Assembly (NCBI GenBank): GCA_900473045.1
Contig: UCKS01000045.1
Location: forward strand, 1,590-65,589
Source of the DNA: Hyphomicrobiales bacterium
GTDB taxonomy: Bacteria; Pseudomonadota; Alphaproteobacteria; Rhizobiales; Rhizobiaceae
Reading direction: 5' to 3'
DNA length: 64,000 nucleotides
Shown: piece by piece, positions 50,098 through 58,755 of the stretch
Layout: each line of letters begins with the position of its first letter
How positions within the stretch are numbered: the stretch's first letter is position 1
Made by a program: the position numbers and the translations under genes
The notes under the pieces: generated by a model
Seen by the model: only the letters and a program-made list of their open reading frames with translations
What the model was told of the DNA's origin: nothing
Databases searched by the model: none

Positions 50098-50138
50098 GTC
50101 CCGGGCCGGTCAGCCGGTTCGGGACAGTCTGCTTTTTT
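50098..50138 (+). terminator. Terminator/attenuator between hpf and ptsN
   Basis: Stem GTCCCG (50098-50103) / CGGGAC (50120-50125) with an inner CCGG/CCGG stem, followed by a T-run at 50133-50138. It is 10 bases past the hpf stop. ptsN therefore probably has its own promoter or depends on read-through. Confidence 0.8.
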
Positions 50139-50265
50139 CTGGTGGTTTACGCATGGAAGACCGTTGACGGTCCGCCGGTAAAGCGCCGAGAGAAAGATGG
50201 ATGGGGACCGCCGCCCGGCATTTTGCCGGACGATGCGGTTTCTACCTGCGAACGAGGACAAAAGA

Positions 50266-50730
50266 ATGGCATTGGCAGGCTTGCTGCAGCAGAATGCGAT
50301 ACTTCCGGCCATGAAGGCCAATTCGAAGAAGCAGTTGCTTCAGGAATTGGCGGCAAAAGCATCCAAGATCACTGATCTACCCGAACGGGAAATTTTCGAC
50401 GTTATCCTTCAGCGCGAACGACTGGGCTCGACCGGTGTCGGCAACGGCATTGCCATTCCGCATGGCAAGCTCGGGCATCTGTCGTCGATCGTCGGCATTT
50501 TTGCGCGCCTGGAATCGCCGGTCGATTTCGAAGCGCTGGACGACCAGCCGGTCGATCTGGTCTTTCTGCTGCTCGCGCCGGAAGGCGCCGGTGCCGATCA
50601 CCTGAAGGCATTGTCGCGGATTGCGCGCGTGCTGCGTGACCCGGAAATGGTTGCCCGGCTGCGCGCAACGGATTCCGCCTCCGCCATCTACGCTTTCCTC
50701 AGCGACGACCAGGCCTCCAACGCGGCCTGA
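50266..50730 (+). CDS. ptsN: Nitrogen PTS enzyme IIA (EIIA-Ntr)
   Basis: 154 aa, PTS EIIA type 2 fold. Phosphoacceptor His66 in GNGIAIPHGKL. It belongs to the PTS-Ntr relay (PtsP-NPr-PtsN), which links carbon/nitrogen status to potassium and other controls. The ATG at 50266 (MALAGLLQQNAI) is preferred over an earlier in-frame start at 50197. It ends 10 bases from the convergent LuxR-type gene. Confidence 0.95.
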   Translation: MALAGLLQQNAILPAMKANSKKQLLQELAAKASKITDLPEREIFDVILQRERLGSTGVGNGIAIPHGKLGHLSSIVGIFARLESPVDFEALDDQPVDLVFLLLAPEGAGADHLKALSRIARVLRDPEMVARLRATDSASAIYAFLSDDQASNAA

Positions 50731-50740
50731 TAAGATCGCC

Positions 50741-51568
50741 TCAATACAGTTTGTGCTGATTGAGGTGATCGATGAAGATGCGAAACAGCTCCGCCTGGCT
50801 GGAAATGGCCAGGCGCTTGTAGATGTTCTTGCGGTGAATCCGCACCGTGCCCTCCGAAATACCGATGCTTTCCCCGATCGACGCATTGCTGTGGCCGCGC
50901 AGGATGAGCCGCACGATATTGCGCTGCTGCAGCGTCAGCCGGTCGGCGCAAAGCCTGCCGAACGCCTCCTCCATCAGATCGTCCCGCCCGGCGTGTGGAA
51001 ATGCTCGGTTCGCCTCGCGTTTCCACGTTGAGCGGATGACCGCCCGCACGATCGGTTCGTAGGCGCGCAGGTTTTCCAACTCGGCATCGCTGAAGCCCAG
51101 ATGGCCTTTGACGCGCATCAGCGAATAGGTGGCCGTGACGCCGCCTTCCAGCGGCACCAGAAAGCCGATCTCCTCGACCAGCGAGCCCTCTTCCGTCGAG
51201 ACGCAGGGATGGACTTCGCGCGAGGTGCTGAACTGCGTGTCGAAAAAATGATCCGGGGCGAGATCACGCATCCGCCAGAGCCCGGCAGGGTGGCGGTTGT
51301 TGCAGGCGACATAGAAGGGATCGAGCAGATAGGCGCCGCCGAGATAGGCCGCCCAGGCCTTTGGCGCCACGTGGCGGGTGTAGCCGTCATGCAGGAGCAG
51401 CGGCCGCGCATCATAGGGAAAGACGAAGACGCCGGAGAGATCGAACACCGCCACATGTCGCAGCATCGTATCGAGCGCCTCCCCGAATCCGGGCGTCGAG
51501 AGACCATCAATCAGGGCGGCAATCTGGCGGGATTCTTCTGGGCGCAAAGCAGGGCTTTCATTCTTCAA
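50741..51568 (-). CDS. LuxR-family transcriptional regulator
   Basis: 275 aa. The C-terminal GerE/LuxR helix-turn-helix covers about 205-268 (LTLQQRNIVRLILRGHSNASIGESIGISEGTVRIHRKNIYKRL). The N-terminal 190 residues do not show the conserved autoinducer-binding residues, so an acyl-homoserine lactone ligand is unlikely. The start is a TTG at 51568, since an in-frame stop lies 14 bases upstream and the next Met is at residue 34. It is divergent from the SDR gene by 82 bases, and probably regulates the SDR/oxidase/ThDP genes. Confidence 0.85.
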   Translation of the reverse strand: MKNESPALRPEESRQIAALIDGLSTPGFGEALDTMLRHVAVFDLSGVFVFPYDARPLLLHDGYTRHVAPKAWAAYLGGAYLLDPFYVACNNRHPAGLWRMRDLAPDHFFDTQFSTSREVHPCVSTEEGSLVEEIGFLVPLEGGVTATYSLMRVKGHLGFSDAELENLRAYEPIVRAVIRSTWKREANRAFPHAGRDDLMEEAFGRLCADRLTLQQRNIVRLILRGHSNASIGESIGISEGTVRIHRKNIYKRLAISSQAELFRIFIDHLNQHKLY

Positions 51569-51574
51569 GCGATC

Positions 51575-51590
51575 TATCCCTTATGGGATA
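51575..51590. promoter_or_regulatory. Palindrome in the luxR-SDR divergent region
   Basis: Perfect inverted repeat TATCCC (51575-51580) / GGGATA (51585-51590). It lies 6 bases before the LuxR-type start codon and covers its probable ribosome binding site (AAGGGA). It could be an operator for the regulator, or a leader hairpin. Confidence 0.5.
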
Positions 51591-51650
51591 TCGACAGCCC
51601 CCTGTCCGTCAACAATAATCCCCGGAAAGACATCAGCGAGGAGAACGGCG

Positions 51651-52418
51651 ATGGCAGGCAGACTTTCCGGAAAGACCGCGTTGATCAGTGGAGGGGCCGG
51701 AGGATGCGGCCTTGCCGCCTCCCAGTTGTTTGCCCGCGAAGGCGCCCGGGTCGGCATTGTCGATCTGCCGCGCAGCAAGGGTGAAGACGTTGCCGCCGCG
51801 ATCCGCGCCGAGGGTGGACAGGCCTTCTTCGCACCGGCGGATGTTTCAGTCTCTTCCGAGGTCAAAGCGGCCGTCAAGGCGGTGGAAGACACGTTCGGGG
51901 CAATCACCGTGCTGTTCAATCATGCCGGCATTCTGGCGGTCGGGCCGTTTCTGGAAACGGAAGAGGACGAGTGGGACCGGCTGATGGCCGTCAACGTGCG
52001 CTCGATGTTCCTGATGACCAAGGCCGTATTGCCCGGCATGCTGGCGGCCGGTGGCGGCAGCATCGTTTCGACCTCGTCGATCTCGGCCGTCGCCGCGACG
52101 CCGATGGAGGTGCTCTACGATACGACCAAGGGCGCCTGCCACATGTTTGCCCGGGCAATCGCTGTGGAATTCCGCGACCGTGGTATCCGCTCCAATGCCG
52201 TCTGCCCGGGCTTCATCGCCACCGATCACGGCAAGCGCGAACTGGTCGGCCTTGCCAAATATGGCGTCGATGTTTCCGATGCGGCGATCGCCGCCCAGCA
52301 GGGGCGAATGTGCGATCCGATGGAGGTGGCGCAGGCTGCGCTGTTCCTCGCCAGCGACGAATCCAGCTTCGTCAACGGCACGCATCTGTTCGTCGATAAC
52401 TGCTTCACCGCGATGTGA
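51651..52418 (+). CDS. Short-chain dehydrogenase/reductase
   Basis: 255 aa, classical SDR. Nucleotide-binding SGGAGGCG (13-20, a variant of TGxxxGxG), Asp38 after the second strand (VGIVDLP; favours NAD+), NHAG (90-93) and the active site Ser143 / Tyr156 / Lys160 (YDTTK). The end, NGTHLFVDNCFTAM, fits the family. The substrate is unknown, probably a sugar or polyol judging by the oxidase that follows 23 bases later. GGAG precedes the ATG. Confidence 0.88.
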   Translation: MAGRLSGKTALISGGAGGCGLAASQLFAREGARVGIVDLPRSKGEDVAAAIRAEGGQAFFAPADVSVSSEVKAAVKAVEDTFGAITVLFNHAGILAVGPFLETEEDEWDRLMAVNVRSMFLMTKAVLPGMLAAGGGSIVSTSSISAVAATPMEVLYDTTKGACHMFARAIAVEFRDRGIRSNAVCPGFIATDHGKRELVGLAKYGVDVSDAAIAAQQGRMCDPMEVAQAALFLASDESSFVNGTHLFVDNCFTAM

Positions 52419-52441
52419 AGACCAAAGGGGAGAACGAAACC

Positions 52442-53677
52442 ATGATGGAATCAGGCGGTCACTGGCGCAACTGGGTGGGAAATCAATCGTGCATCGTTAG
52501 GCACCGGGGCGCTCCGGACAGCGAGGCGGCACTGGCGAATATGGTGCGCGAGGCAACCTCGAACGGATTGAACGTGCGCTGCGCCGGTTCGGGCCACTCG
52601 TTCACGCCGGTGGCCCTGACCAGCGGACTGCACCTCACGCTCTCGGGCCTGCAGGGTATCACCAATATCGACACGGCGCGCAAACGCGTCTCCGTCCATG
52701 CCGGCACGACGATCAACACGCTCGGCAAGGCCTTGAAGCGCAGCGGCCTGTCGATGATCAACCAGGGCGATATCGACAGCCAGGCGCTGGCAGGCGCGCT
52801 GACCACCGGCACGCACGGTACCGGCCTCACGCTGGGCAACATGGCCTCGCAGATCGTCGGCATGCGGCTGGTGCAGCCGGACGGCAGCATTCTCGCCATC
52901 GATGACAGCGAACCGGACATGCTGAACGCCGCCCGCGTGTCCATCGGCATGCTCGGCGTCATCTCCGAAATCACCCTGCAGGTGATGGACAGCTACAATC
53001 TGCATGAAAAACTGTGGCGCTGCACCTTTGACGAATGCATGGAGCAACACGACGATCTGGCCGCCACCCACCGGCATTTCGGCTTCTTCTGGTGCCCCGT
53101 GCCGGAAAGCCGCCATTGTTACTGCCTGCCCGACACGTCTTCGGTTTCGACCACGGCAAGCCTCTCCGATGTCTGCGAGATGAAGACGATCGACATCACC
53201 GATGCGCCACCGATGGAAAGTGCGTTCGAGAAGATCGCCTATTCCTCGGAAATCTACCCGATCGAATATGTGCCGAACTTCCACGAGCTGGAATATGCCG
53301 TGCCGGTCAAATACGGCAAGCAGGCCTGCACCGAGGTGCGCAAGCTGATGCTGGAGAAACACCCGACCTGCATCTACCCGATCGAGTACCGTTTCACCGC
53401 CGGCGATGGCGGCTGGATCAGCCCGTTCTTCGAGCAGGATTCGATCACGCTCTCGGTCTCGGGCCAGCCGGGCACGGACTATTGGAACTACCTCAAGGAT
53501 GTCGACGATATCCTGCGCCAGTTCGGCTCACGCCCGCATTGGGGCAAGCTGCATTTTCTGGGCGCCGAGGATGTGACGGCGCTCTATCCCCGCGCTGCGG
53601 ATTTCCGGGCGCTCCGCAACAAGCTCGACCCGGAAGGCCGGTTCTTGAACGATCACCTGAAGCAATTGTTTGGGTAA
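52442..53677 (+). CDS. FAD-linked lactone/polyol oxidase (ALO family)
   Basis: 411 aa. FAD-binding domain (about 15-180) with RCAGSGHSF, whose His52 matches the histidine that binds FAD covalently in gulonolactone, alditol and related oxidases; TTGTHGTG is the second FAD loop. The C-terminal ALO domain (about 190-410) ends with the conserved RPHWGKLH. Such enzymes oxidise L-gulono/L-galactono/arabinono-lactone or sugar alcohols and release H2O2. No signal peptide. The ATG at 52442 follows GGGGAG; the SDR stop is 23 bases upstream. Confidence 0.85.
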   Translation: MMESGGHWRNWVGNQSCIVRHRGAPDSEAALANMVREATSNGLNVRCAGSGHSFTPVALTSGLHLTLSGLQGITNIDTARKRVSVHAGTTINTLGKALKRSGLSMINQGDIDSQALAGALTTGTHGTGLTLGNMASQIVGMRLVQPDGSILAIDDSEPDMLNAARVSIGMLGVISEITLQVMDSYNLHEKLWRCTFDECMEQHDDLAATHRHFGFFWCPVPESRHCYCLPDTSSVSTTASLSDVCEMKTIDITDAPPMESAFEKIAYSSEIYPIEYVPNFHELEYAVPVKYGKQACTEVRKLMLEKHPTCIYPIEYRFTAGDGGWISPFFEQDSITLSVSGQPGTDYWNYLKDVDDILRQFGSRPHWGKLHFLGAEDVTALYPRAADFRALRNKLDPEGRFLNDHLKQLFG

Positions 53678-53812
53678 TATTATGCAGTCTGGCCGTCGCG
53701 ACAGACGATGCACTGCCACGCAAATTGTTGGGAGACGGTGTGCGTGGTAGAAAAAAGCTGGCGCTCATCGTTCTTGAGCGTTCACGCGGAATGGGCGGAT
53801 GGGAGGCTGACC

Positions 53813-55366
53813 ATGAACGGTGCTGATATTCTGTGCGATGTGCTTTTGGCCAATGACGTCAACATCTGCTTTGCCAATCCCGGCACGTCGGAGATGCATT
53901 TTGTCGCGGCACTTGATCGCCGACCGGACATGCGCTGTGTGCTCGGGCTTTTCGAGGGCGTGGTGACGGGTGCGGCCGACGGTTACGCACGGATGACCAA
54001 CCGGCCGGCAGCCACGCTGCTTCACACGGGACCGGGATTGGCAAACGGGCTCGCCAACCTGCACAATGCCCGGCGCGCGCGCGTTCCTATGATCAACGTC
54101 GTCGGCGATCATGCCTCCTACCATCTGCCTCTCGACGCGCCCCTGACGTCGGACATCGAGAGCCTGGCTGCGCCGATGTCCAACTGGATAAGGCGGATCG
54201 AAGGGCCTGACGACGTTGCCACCGCAACGAAAGCCGCCGTTCATGCCTCGCTGTCCCCTCCGGGCATCGCAACCCTGATTCTGCCCGGCGATGCGGCGTG
54301 GGGCGAGGCAAAGCCGCCCGCGTCGGCAGTCATCGACCGTCCCCGGCCTTCCGCCACCAAGAGCGAGGCAATACGCGGCGCAGCGGAAGCGATCCGCAAG
54401 GCCCGTGGCCGGAGTGCAATCCTTGTCAGAGGATTGGCAGCACACGCCGATTCACTGGAGATCGCCGGACAAATCTCAGCCGCGCTCGACGTGCGCCTGT
54501 TCAGCGAAGTGCAGGTGGCACATATGCAGCGCGGTGCCGGCCGTGTCGCCCCAACCCGCATTCCGTACCCGATCGACGCGGCATTGGAGGTGCTGGCAGA
54601 TATTGACGTTCTCATCCTCGTCGGCGCACCGGAGCCGGTTGCTTTCTTCGCATACCCGGGCAAGCCCGGACGGCTCGTGCACAAAGACTGCCAGGTCGTG
54701 ACCTTGGCAGTCCATGGCGAGGACCTGAAAACGGCGCTGGAGGCACTTCGGGACGAATTGGGGATCAAAAGCTCGCAGGCAGTGCCGCAGACGAAGATCA
54801 CCGCAAATGAAGGGCGGCCCAGCGGAGCACTTACCGAAGACGCAATCTCGGTGATCGTGGCGCAAAAACTTCCGGACAACGCCATCGTTTGCGATGAAGC
54901 CATCACCTCCGCGCGAAGGATCTTTTCACTCTCGGAACAATCGGCACCACATGACTTCATGATGAATACCGGCGGCGCCATCGGTATCGGTATCCCCTTG
55001 TCCATCGGCGCTGCGATCGCCTGCCCTGACCGAAAGGTTTTGAACCTGCAGGCCGATGGCAGTGGGATGTATACCGTTCAGGGATTGTGGACCCAGGCCC
55101 GGGAAAATCTCGACATCATCACGATCATCTTTGCCAACCGCACCTACGCAGTGCTGCATGGAGAAATGCGCAACGTCGGTGTTCAGGCGATCGGAGAAAA
55201 CGCCCGGAGGATGCTGGATCTTGATAATCCGTCGCTGGACTGGGTGTCGATGGCAAAGGGAATGGGCGTCGAAGCGGCACGTGCGCGTACCTGCGAGGAG
55301 TTCACGGGTCTTCTCGACCACGCCCTGTCGCGTCACGGCCCCTTTTTGATAGAAGCCGTTATCTGA
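53813..55366 (+). CDS. Thiamine-diphosphate-dependent enzyme, acetolactate synthase/benzoylformate decarboxylase-like
   Basis: 517 aa. PYR domain with Glu48 (GLFEGVVTGAADGYARM), preceded by FANPGTSE, which resembles benzoylformate decarboxylases; a central domain (about 190-330); and a PP domain whose Mg2+/ThDP motif begins ADGSGMYTVQ and ends near NRTYAV (Ala replaces the first Gly of GDG). The substrate is unknown; decarboxylation or carboligation of a 2-keto acid is expected. GGGAGG 6 bases before the ATG fixes the start. It follows the oxidase by 135 bases. Confidence 0.82.
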   Translation: MNGADILCDVLLANDVNICFANPGTSEMHFVAALDRRPDMRCVLGLFEGVVTGAADGYARMTNRPAATLLHTGPGLANGLANLHNARRARVPMINVVGDHASYHLPLDAPLTSDIESLAAPMSNWIRRIEGPDDVATATKAAVHASLSPPGIATLILPGDAAWGEAKPPASAVIDRPRPSATKSEAIRGAAEAIRKARGRSAILVRGLAAHADSLEIAGQISAALDVRLFSEVQVAHMQRGAGRVAPTRIPYPIDAALEVLADIDVLILVGAPEPVAFFAYPGKPGRLVHKDCQVVTLAVHGEDLKTALEALRDELGIKSSQAVPQTKITANEGRPSGALTEDAISVIVAQKLPDNAIVCDEAITSARRIFSLSEQSAPHDFMMNTGGAIGIGIPLSIGAAIACPDRKVLNLQADGSGMYTVQGLWTQARENLDIITIIFANRTYAVLHGEMRNVGVQAIGENARRMLDLDNPSLDWVSMAKGMGVEAARARTCEEFTGLLDHALSRHGPFLIEAVI

Positions 55367-55399
55367 CGCCCATCACCTCAATTCGGGGATGGGCGTCAG
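55363..55399. terminator. Long hairpin after the ThDP enzyme gene
   Basis: Perfect 12-bp stem CTGACGCCCATC (55363-55374) / GATGGGCGTCAG (55388-55399), starting on the stop codon. No T-run follows, so it may act in 3' end protection or in bidirectional termination against the convergent grpE. Confidence 0.55.
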
Positions 55400-55451
55400 G
55401 AAGTCAGTTCGGCAGTTATCACCCGATGCTTGGCATCGAGCGACCTCAGCC

Positions 55452-56066
55452 TCAAGCCGCCGGTGTTTCGTCCGCAGCGACGATCTTCGGGCCGCCCTTG
55501 GCGACGCCGACCATGGCGGGGCGCAGGACGCGTTCGCCGATGGTGTAGCCGGCCTGGACGACCTGGACGACGGTGTTGTTCGGGACTTCGGCATTCGGCA
55601 CTTCGAACATCGCCTGATGGAAGTTCGGGTCGAACTTCTGGCCGATCGGCTCCAGCTTCTGGACGCCGTGACGCTCCAGCGCCGACAGCATGGCGCGCTC
55701 GGTCATTTCCACGCCTTCGATCAGCGCGTTGAAACCGGCATCGCCGGCTTCGCGGGCCTCGGCCGGGATGGCATCCAGTGCGCGGCGCAGGTTATCGGAC
55801 ACGGCCAGCATGTCGCGGGCGAAGCCGGCGACGGAATAGGACTTGGCATCCTTGACGTCGCGCGCGGTGCGGCGGCGCAGGTTGTCCATTTCAGCCGCAA
55901 GGCGCAGGTAGCGGTCGCGCATGTCGGCGGCTTCAGCCTTGGCAAGCTCCAACGGATCCGGCTCGGAAACGGCGATATCGACCTGCTCGTCGGCGGCTTC
56001 TGCATAGGCGGCGGCTGCTTCGTCCGCGTTCACTTCAGCACCGTGTTTATTTATATCGTCGGTCAT
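55452..56066 (-). CDS. grpE: Nucleotide exchange factor GrpE
   Basis: 204 aa. It releases ADP from DnaK. Disordered acidic N-terminus (1-45), long paired helix (about 50-110: [18 protein letters not shown]) and the C-terminal beta domain (about 130-195: [12 protein letters not shown] and [20 protein letters not shown]). The ATG at 56066 (MTDDINKHG) has GGAG upstream. It lies 115 bases downstream of hrcA, the common hrcA-grpE order, but has its own promoter-like sequence. Confidence 0.95.
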   Translation of the reverse strand: MTDDINKHGAEVNADEAAAAYAEAADEQVDIAVSEPDPLELAKAEAADMRDRYLRLAAEMDNLRRRTARDVKDAKSYSVAGFARDMLAVSDNLRRALDAIPAEAREAGDAGFNALIEGVEMTERAMLSALERHGVQKLEPIGQKFDPNFHQAMFEVPNAEVPNNTVVQVVQAGYTIGERVLRPAMVGVAKGGPKIVAADETPAA

Positions 56067-56107
56067 GACGGTCTCCGGAATGTCAATATGTCTAGGATTT
56101 GGTGTCG

Positions 56108-56136
56108 ATATCGAGCTTTGAAGCCGAAAAATCAAG
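56108..56136 (-). promoter_or_regulatory. RpoH-type promoter of grpE
   Basis: On the minus strand CTTG (56136-56133), 18 bases, then TCGATAT (56114-56108). The spacing equals that of the putative heat-shock promoter before the sHSP gene. It would give a leader of about 35 bases. Confidence 0.45.
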
Positions 56137-56147
56137 GGTACAATCGA

Positions 56148-56172
56148 AAGCTGCCGGAAAAACCGGCTGCTT
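56148..56172 (-). terminator. Possible terminator after hrcA
   Basis: Stem AAGC-x-GCCGG / CCGGC-x-GCTT (56148-56172) with one mismatch, 10 bases past the hrcA stop. There is no strong T-run, and it may only reduce read-through into grpE. Confidence 0.4.
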
Positions 56173-56181
56173 GACGGCCGA

Positions 56182-57279
56182 TTAGCGCGACAAACGCGAC
56201 ATCAGTTGCGCCGTATAGTCCACCATCGGCACGATGCGGGAGTAATTCAGCCGGGTCGGCCCGATGACCCCGACAGCGCCGACGATCTTGTCGTCGCTAT
56301 CCCTGTAGGGCGCGACGATCAGTGACGAACCCGACAGCGAAAACAGCTTGTTTTCCGACCCGATGAAAATCCGTACCCCCGGCCCGCTTTCGGCCAGATT
56401 GAGGATTTCGATCAGGCTGTCCTTCTTTTCCAGATCATCAAACAGCATGCGCAACCGGTCGACATCTTCGGCTCCGGCCAGTCCCTCGAGAAGATTGGCG
56501 CGGCCGCGCACGATCAGCTGCGTCGGTTTGTCATCCGCCTCGCTGCCCGACCAGATGGCAAGGCCGCGCTCGACCAGATCCTGGCTCAGCGTATCGAGTT
56601 CGCGCCGGACAGTTTCCTTGACCTTTTCAAGCTGGCCACGCACCTCCGGCAATGTCTGTCCGGCAAGATGGGCGTTGAGGAAATTGGCGGCCTCGGTCAG
56701 CTGCGAGCTGGTGACACCGGCCGGCAACTCGATGATGCGGTTTTCCACCTGGTCGTGCTCGCCAACGAGCACTGCCAGCGCCTTGGTCGGTGCCAGCCGG
56801 ACGAACTCGACATGACGCAGCACCGGATCGTTCTTGGCGGTGATGACCAGCCCTGCCCCGCGCGACATGCCCGACAGCATCTGGCTGGCATCGTTGAGCA
56901 GTGTCTCCACAGGCTGGTCCCGATCGACGCGGCGCACATGCCGGTCGATCGAGGCGCGGTCCTCGGGCGACAGATCACCGATCTGCATGAAGGCATCGAC
57001 GAAGAAGCGCAGACCATTTTGGGTCGGCAGGCGTCCGGCGCTGATATGCGGGGAATAGATCAGCCCAAGATCTTCGAGGTCGCTCATGACGTTGCGGACG
57101 GAGGCCGGCGACAGCGACATCGGCAGGATGCGCGACAGGCTGCGGGAACCGAGCGGCTCGCCGCTTTCCAGATAGCTTTCCACGATGCGACAGAAGATTT
57201 CGCCCGACCGCTCGTCGAGCGCCGAAAGCCTTTCCCGCATTGCAGATTTATCCAGGACCATTCGAATGCAAAAACCCAT
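56182..57279 (-). CDS. hrcA: Heat-inducible transcription repressor HrcA
   Basis: About 365 aa. An N-terminal winged helix (about 15-85: [39 protein letters not shown]) that binds CIRCE elements, and a GAF-like C-terminal domain (about 110-340). It represses groESL-type operons. No CIRCE palindrome was seen in this window. The start at 57279 ([12 protein letters not shown]) is preferred because rhizobial HrcA proteins begin MGF; 57261 is the alternative. Divergent from rph. Confidence 0.92.
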   Translation of the reverse strand: MGFCIRMVLDKSAMRERLSALDERSGEIFCRIVESYLESGEPLGSRSLSRILPMSLSPASVRNVMSDLEDLGLIYSPHISAGRLPTQNGLRFFVDAFMQIGDLSPEDRASIDRHVRRVDRDQPVETLLNDASQMLSGMSRGAGLVITAKNDPVLRHVEFVRLAPTKALAVLVGEHDQVENRIIELPAGVTSSQLTEAANFLNAHLAGQTLPEVRGQLEKVKETVRRELDTLSQDLVERGLAIWSGSEADDKPTQLIVRGRANLLEGLAGAEDVDRLRMLFDDLEKKDSLIEILNLAESGPGVRIFIGSENKLFSLSGSSLIVAPYRDSDDKIVGAVGVIGPTRLNYSRIVPMVDYTAQLMSRLSR

Positions 57280-57450
57280 CTTGTTGAAGTCAATTGGAAT
57301 ATAGTGATCCCGGCCCGGATAGCAAAAGGGAAATTGGCTGGAAAGCCCGCCGTACAACGCCTTTTGCCCCTCCTCCACTCTTTTAGAGCAAATGATTTCC
57401 CTTCCTTCCAAGTTAGGTTAGAAGGCTGACAAACATCACAGGAGTTCATG

Positions 57451-58170
57451 ATGCGGCCTTCCGGCAGAAAAACCGACCAGATGCGCAAGGTTTCCTTCGA
57501 GCGCAATGTTTCCAAACATGCAGAAGGATCCTGCCTGGTGAAGTTCGGCGACACGCATGTGCTGGTCACGGCGAGCCTGGAAGAAAAGACGCCACCGTGG
57601 CTGCGCAACAGCGGCAAGGGCTGGGTCACTGCCGAATACGGCATGCTGCCGCGCGCCACCGGCGAGCGCATGAAGCGCGAAGCAGCGTCCGGCAAGCAGA
57701 GCGGCCGCACCCAGGAAATCCAGCGCCTGATCGGCCGGTCGCTGCGTGCGGTTGTCGACCTGCACGCGCTCGGCGAGCGCCAGATCTCGATCGACTGCGA
57801 CGTCATCCAGGCTGACGGCGGCACCCGCACCGCCTCGATTACCGGCGCCTGGATCGCGCTGCGCGATTGCCTCGCCTGGATGGAAGCCCGCAACATGATC
57901 AAGGTGGAAAAGGTCTTGAAGGACCATATCGCCGCGATCTCCTGCGGTATCTTCGCCAATCAGCCGGTGATCGATCTCGACTATCTCGAAGACTCGGCGG
58001 CCGAAACCGACGCCAATTTCGTCATGACCGGCTCCGGCGGTATCGTCGAAATCCAGGGCACGGCCGAAGGCAAGCCTTTTTCCGAAGAAGAATTCGGCAC
58101 GCTGCTCGGCCTCGCCAAGAACGGCATTGCTGAACTGGTGGGCATGCAGAAGCAGGCAATCGCGGGCTGA
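57451..58170 (+). CDS. rph: Ribonuclease PH
   Basis: 239 aa. A phosphorolytic 3'-5' exoribonuclease trimming tRNA precursors. [17 protein letters not shown] at the N-terminus, [14 protein letters not shown], and the phosphate-binding segment [12 protein letters not shown] are diagnostic. Of two adjacent ATGs, the one at 57451 gives a 6-base spacing from GGAG and is chosen over 57448. It is divergent from hrcA, a widespread arrangement. Confidence 0.95.
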   Translation: MRPSGRKTDQMRKVSFERNVSKHAEGSCLVKFGDTHVLVTASLEEKTPPWLRNSGKGWVTAEYGMLPRATGERMKREAASGKQSGRTQEIQRLIGRSLRAVVDLHALGERQISIDCDVIQADGGTRTASITGAWIALRDCLAWMEARNMIKVEKVLKDHIAAISCGIFANQPVIDLDYLEDSAAETDANFVMTGSGGIVEIQGTAEGKPFSEEEFGTLLGLAKNGIAELVGMQKQAIAG

Positions 58171-58197
58171 GGAGTGTAGCGTTCATGCGGTCAATGC

Positions 58198-58310
58198 CCT
58201 TCATCCGCCCTATCGGGCACCTTCTCCCCGTTGTGACGGGGAGAAGGACCAGACGGCAATCTCTGTCGTCCCCACTCCCCGCAGGCGGGGAGTGGGCCAG
58301 GGGGAGGGGC
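58198..58310. repeat. Intergenic palindromic repeat, copy 2
   Basis: The same head as the repeat at 111-175 (CATCCGCCC, GCCC/GGGC hairpin, CACCTTCTCCCC). It has a perfect 12-bp stem CCTTCTCCCCGT (58220-58231) / ACGGGGAGAAGG (58236-58247) and a second stem CCCACTCCCC (58271-58280) / GGGGAGTGGG (58287-58296). It fills the gap between rph and the VOC gene. Confidence 0.75.
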
Positions 58311-58311
58311 A

Positions 58312-58716
58312 ATGCGCATGAGTGAACTGAAATTCGAAGGCATTCTGGAAACGGCGCTCTATGTTGACGATCTCGACAAGGCGGAGGCGTTTTACGGCTC
58401 CGTTCTCGGCCTTGAGAAAATCAGCCGCGCCGGTAACCGGCATCTCTTCTACCGCTGCGGCCCCGGTGTTCTGCTGATCTTCAATCCGGCGGAGACGATC
58501 AAGCCGCCGCTGCCACATGGTACACAAGGCCCGGGGCATATGTGCTTTCGGGTCACAGCCGGTGATCTTGATGGCTGGAAAGAAAAACTGTCGCTCGCCG
58601 GTATCGCGATCGAAACCGACGTGCTGTGGCCCTCCGGCTCACGCTCCTTCTATTTTCGCGATCCGGCTGGAAACAGCCTGGAATGCGCCGAGGCCAGCCT
58701 CTGGGCTATCGACTAA
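58312..58716 (+). CDS. Glyoxalase/bleomycin-resistance (VOC) family protein
   Basis: 134 aa. A single-chain VOC fold: ETALYVDDLDKAEAFYGSVLGLEKI opens the first module, GHMCFRVTAGDLDGWKEKL the second, and FYFRDPAGNSLECAE closes it with the conserved metal-site Glu. The function is unknown: a dioxygenase, lyase or resistance protein is possible. The start may be MSELKF at 58318. It lies directly after the repeat and 39 bases before rdgB. Confidence 0.85.
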   Translation: MRMSELKFEGILETALYVDDLDKAEAFYGSVLGLEKISRAGNRHLFYRCGPGVLLIFNPAETIKPPLPHGTQGPGHMCFRVTAGDLDGWKEKLSLAGIAIETDVLWPSGSRSFYFRDPAGNSLECAEASLWAID

Positions 58717-58755
58717 AACGAATGGCGGAATGCTCGCCGGATGAGAAAGACGCAG

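Noticed and set aside
56182..57450. A CIRCE element near hrcA/grpE.
   Set aside because: No TTAGCACTC-N9-GAGTGCTAA-type palindrome was found.
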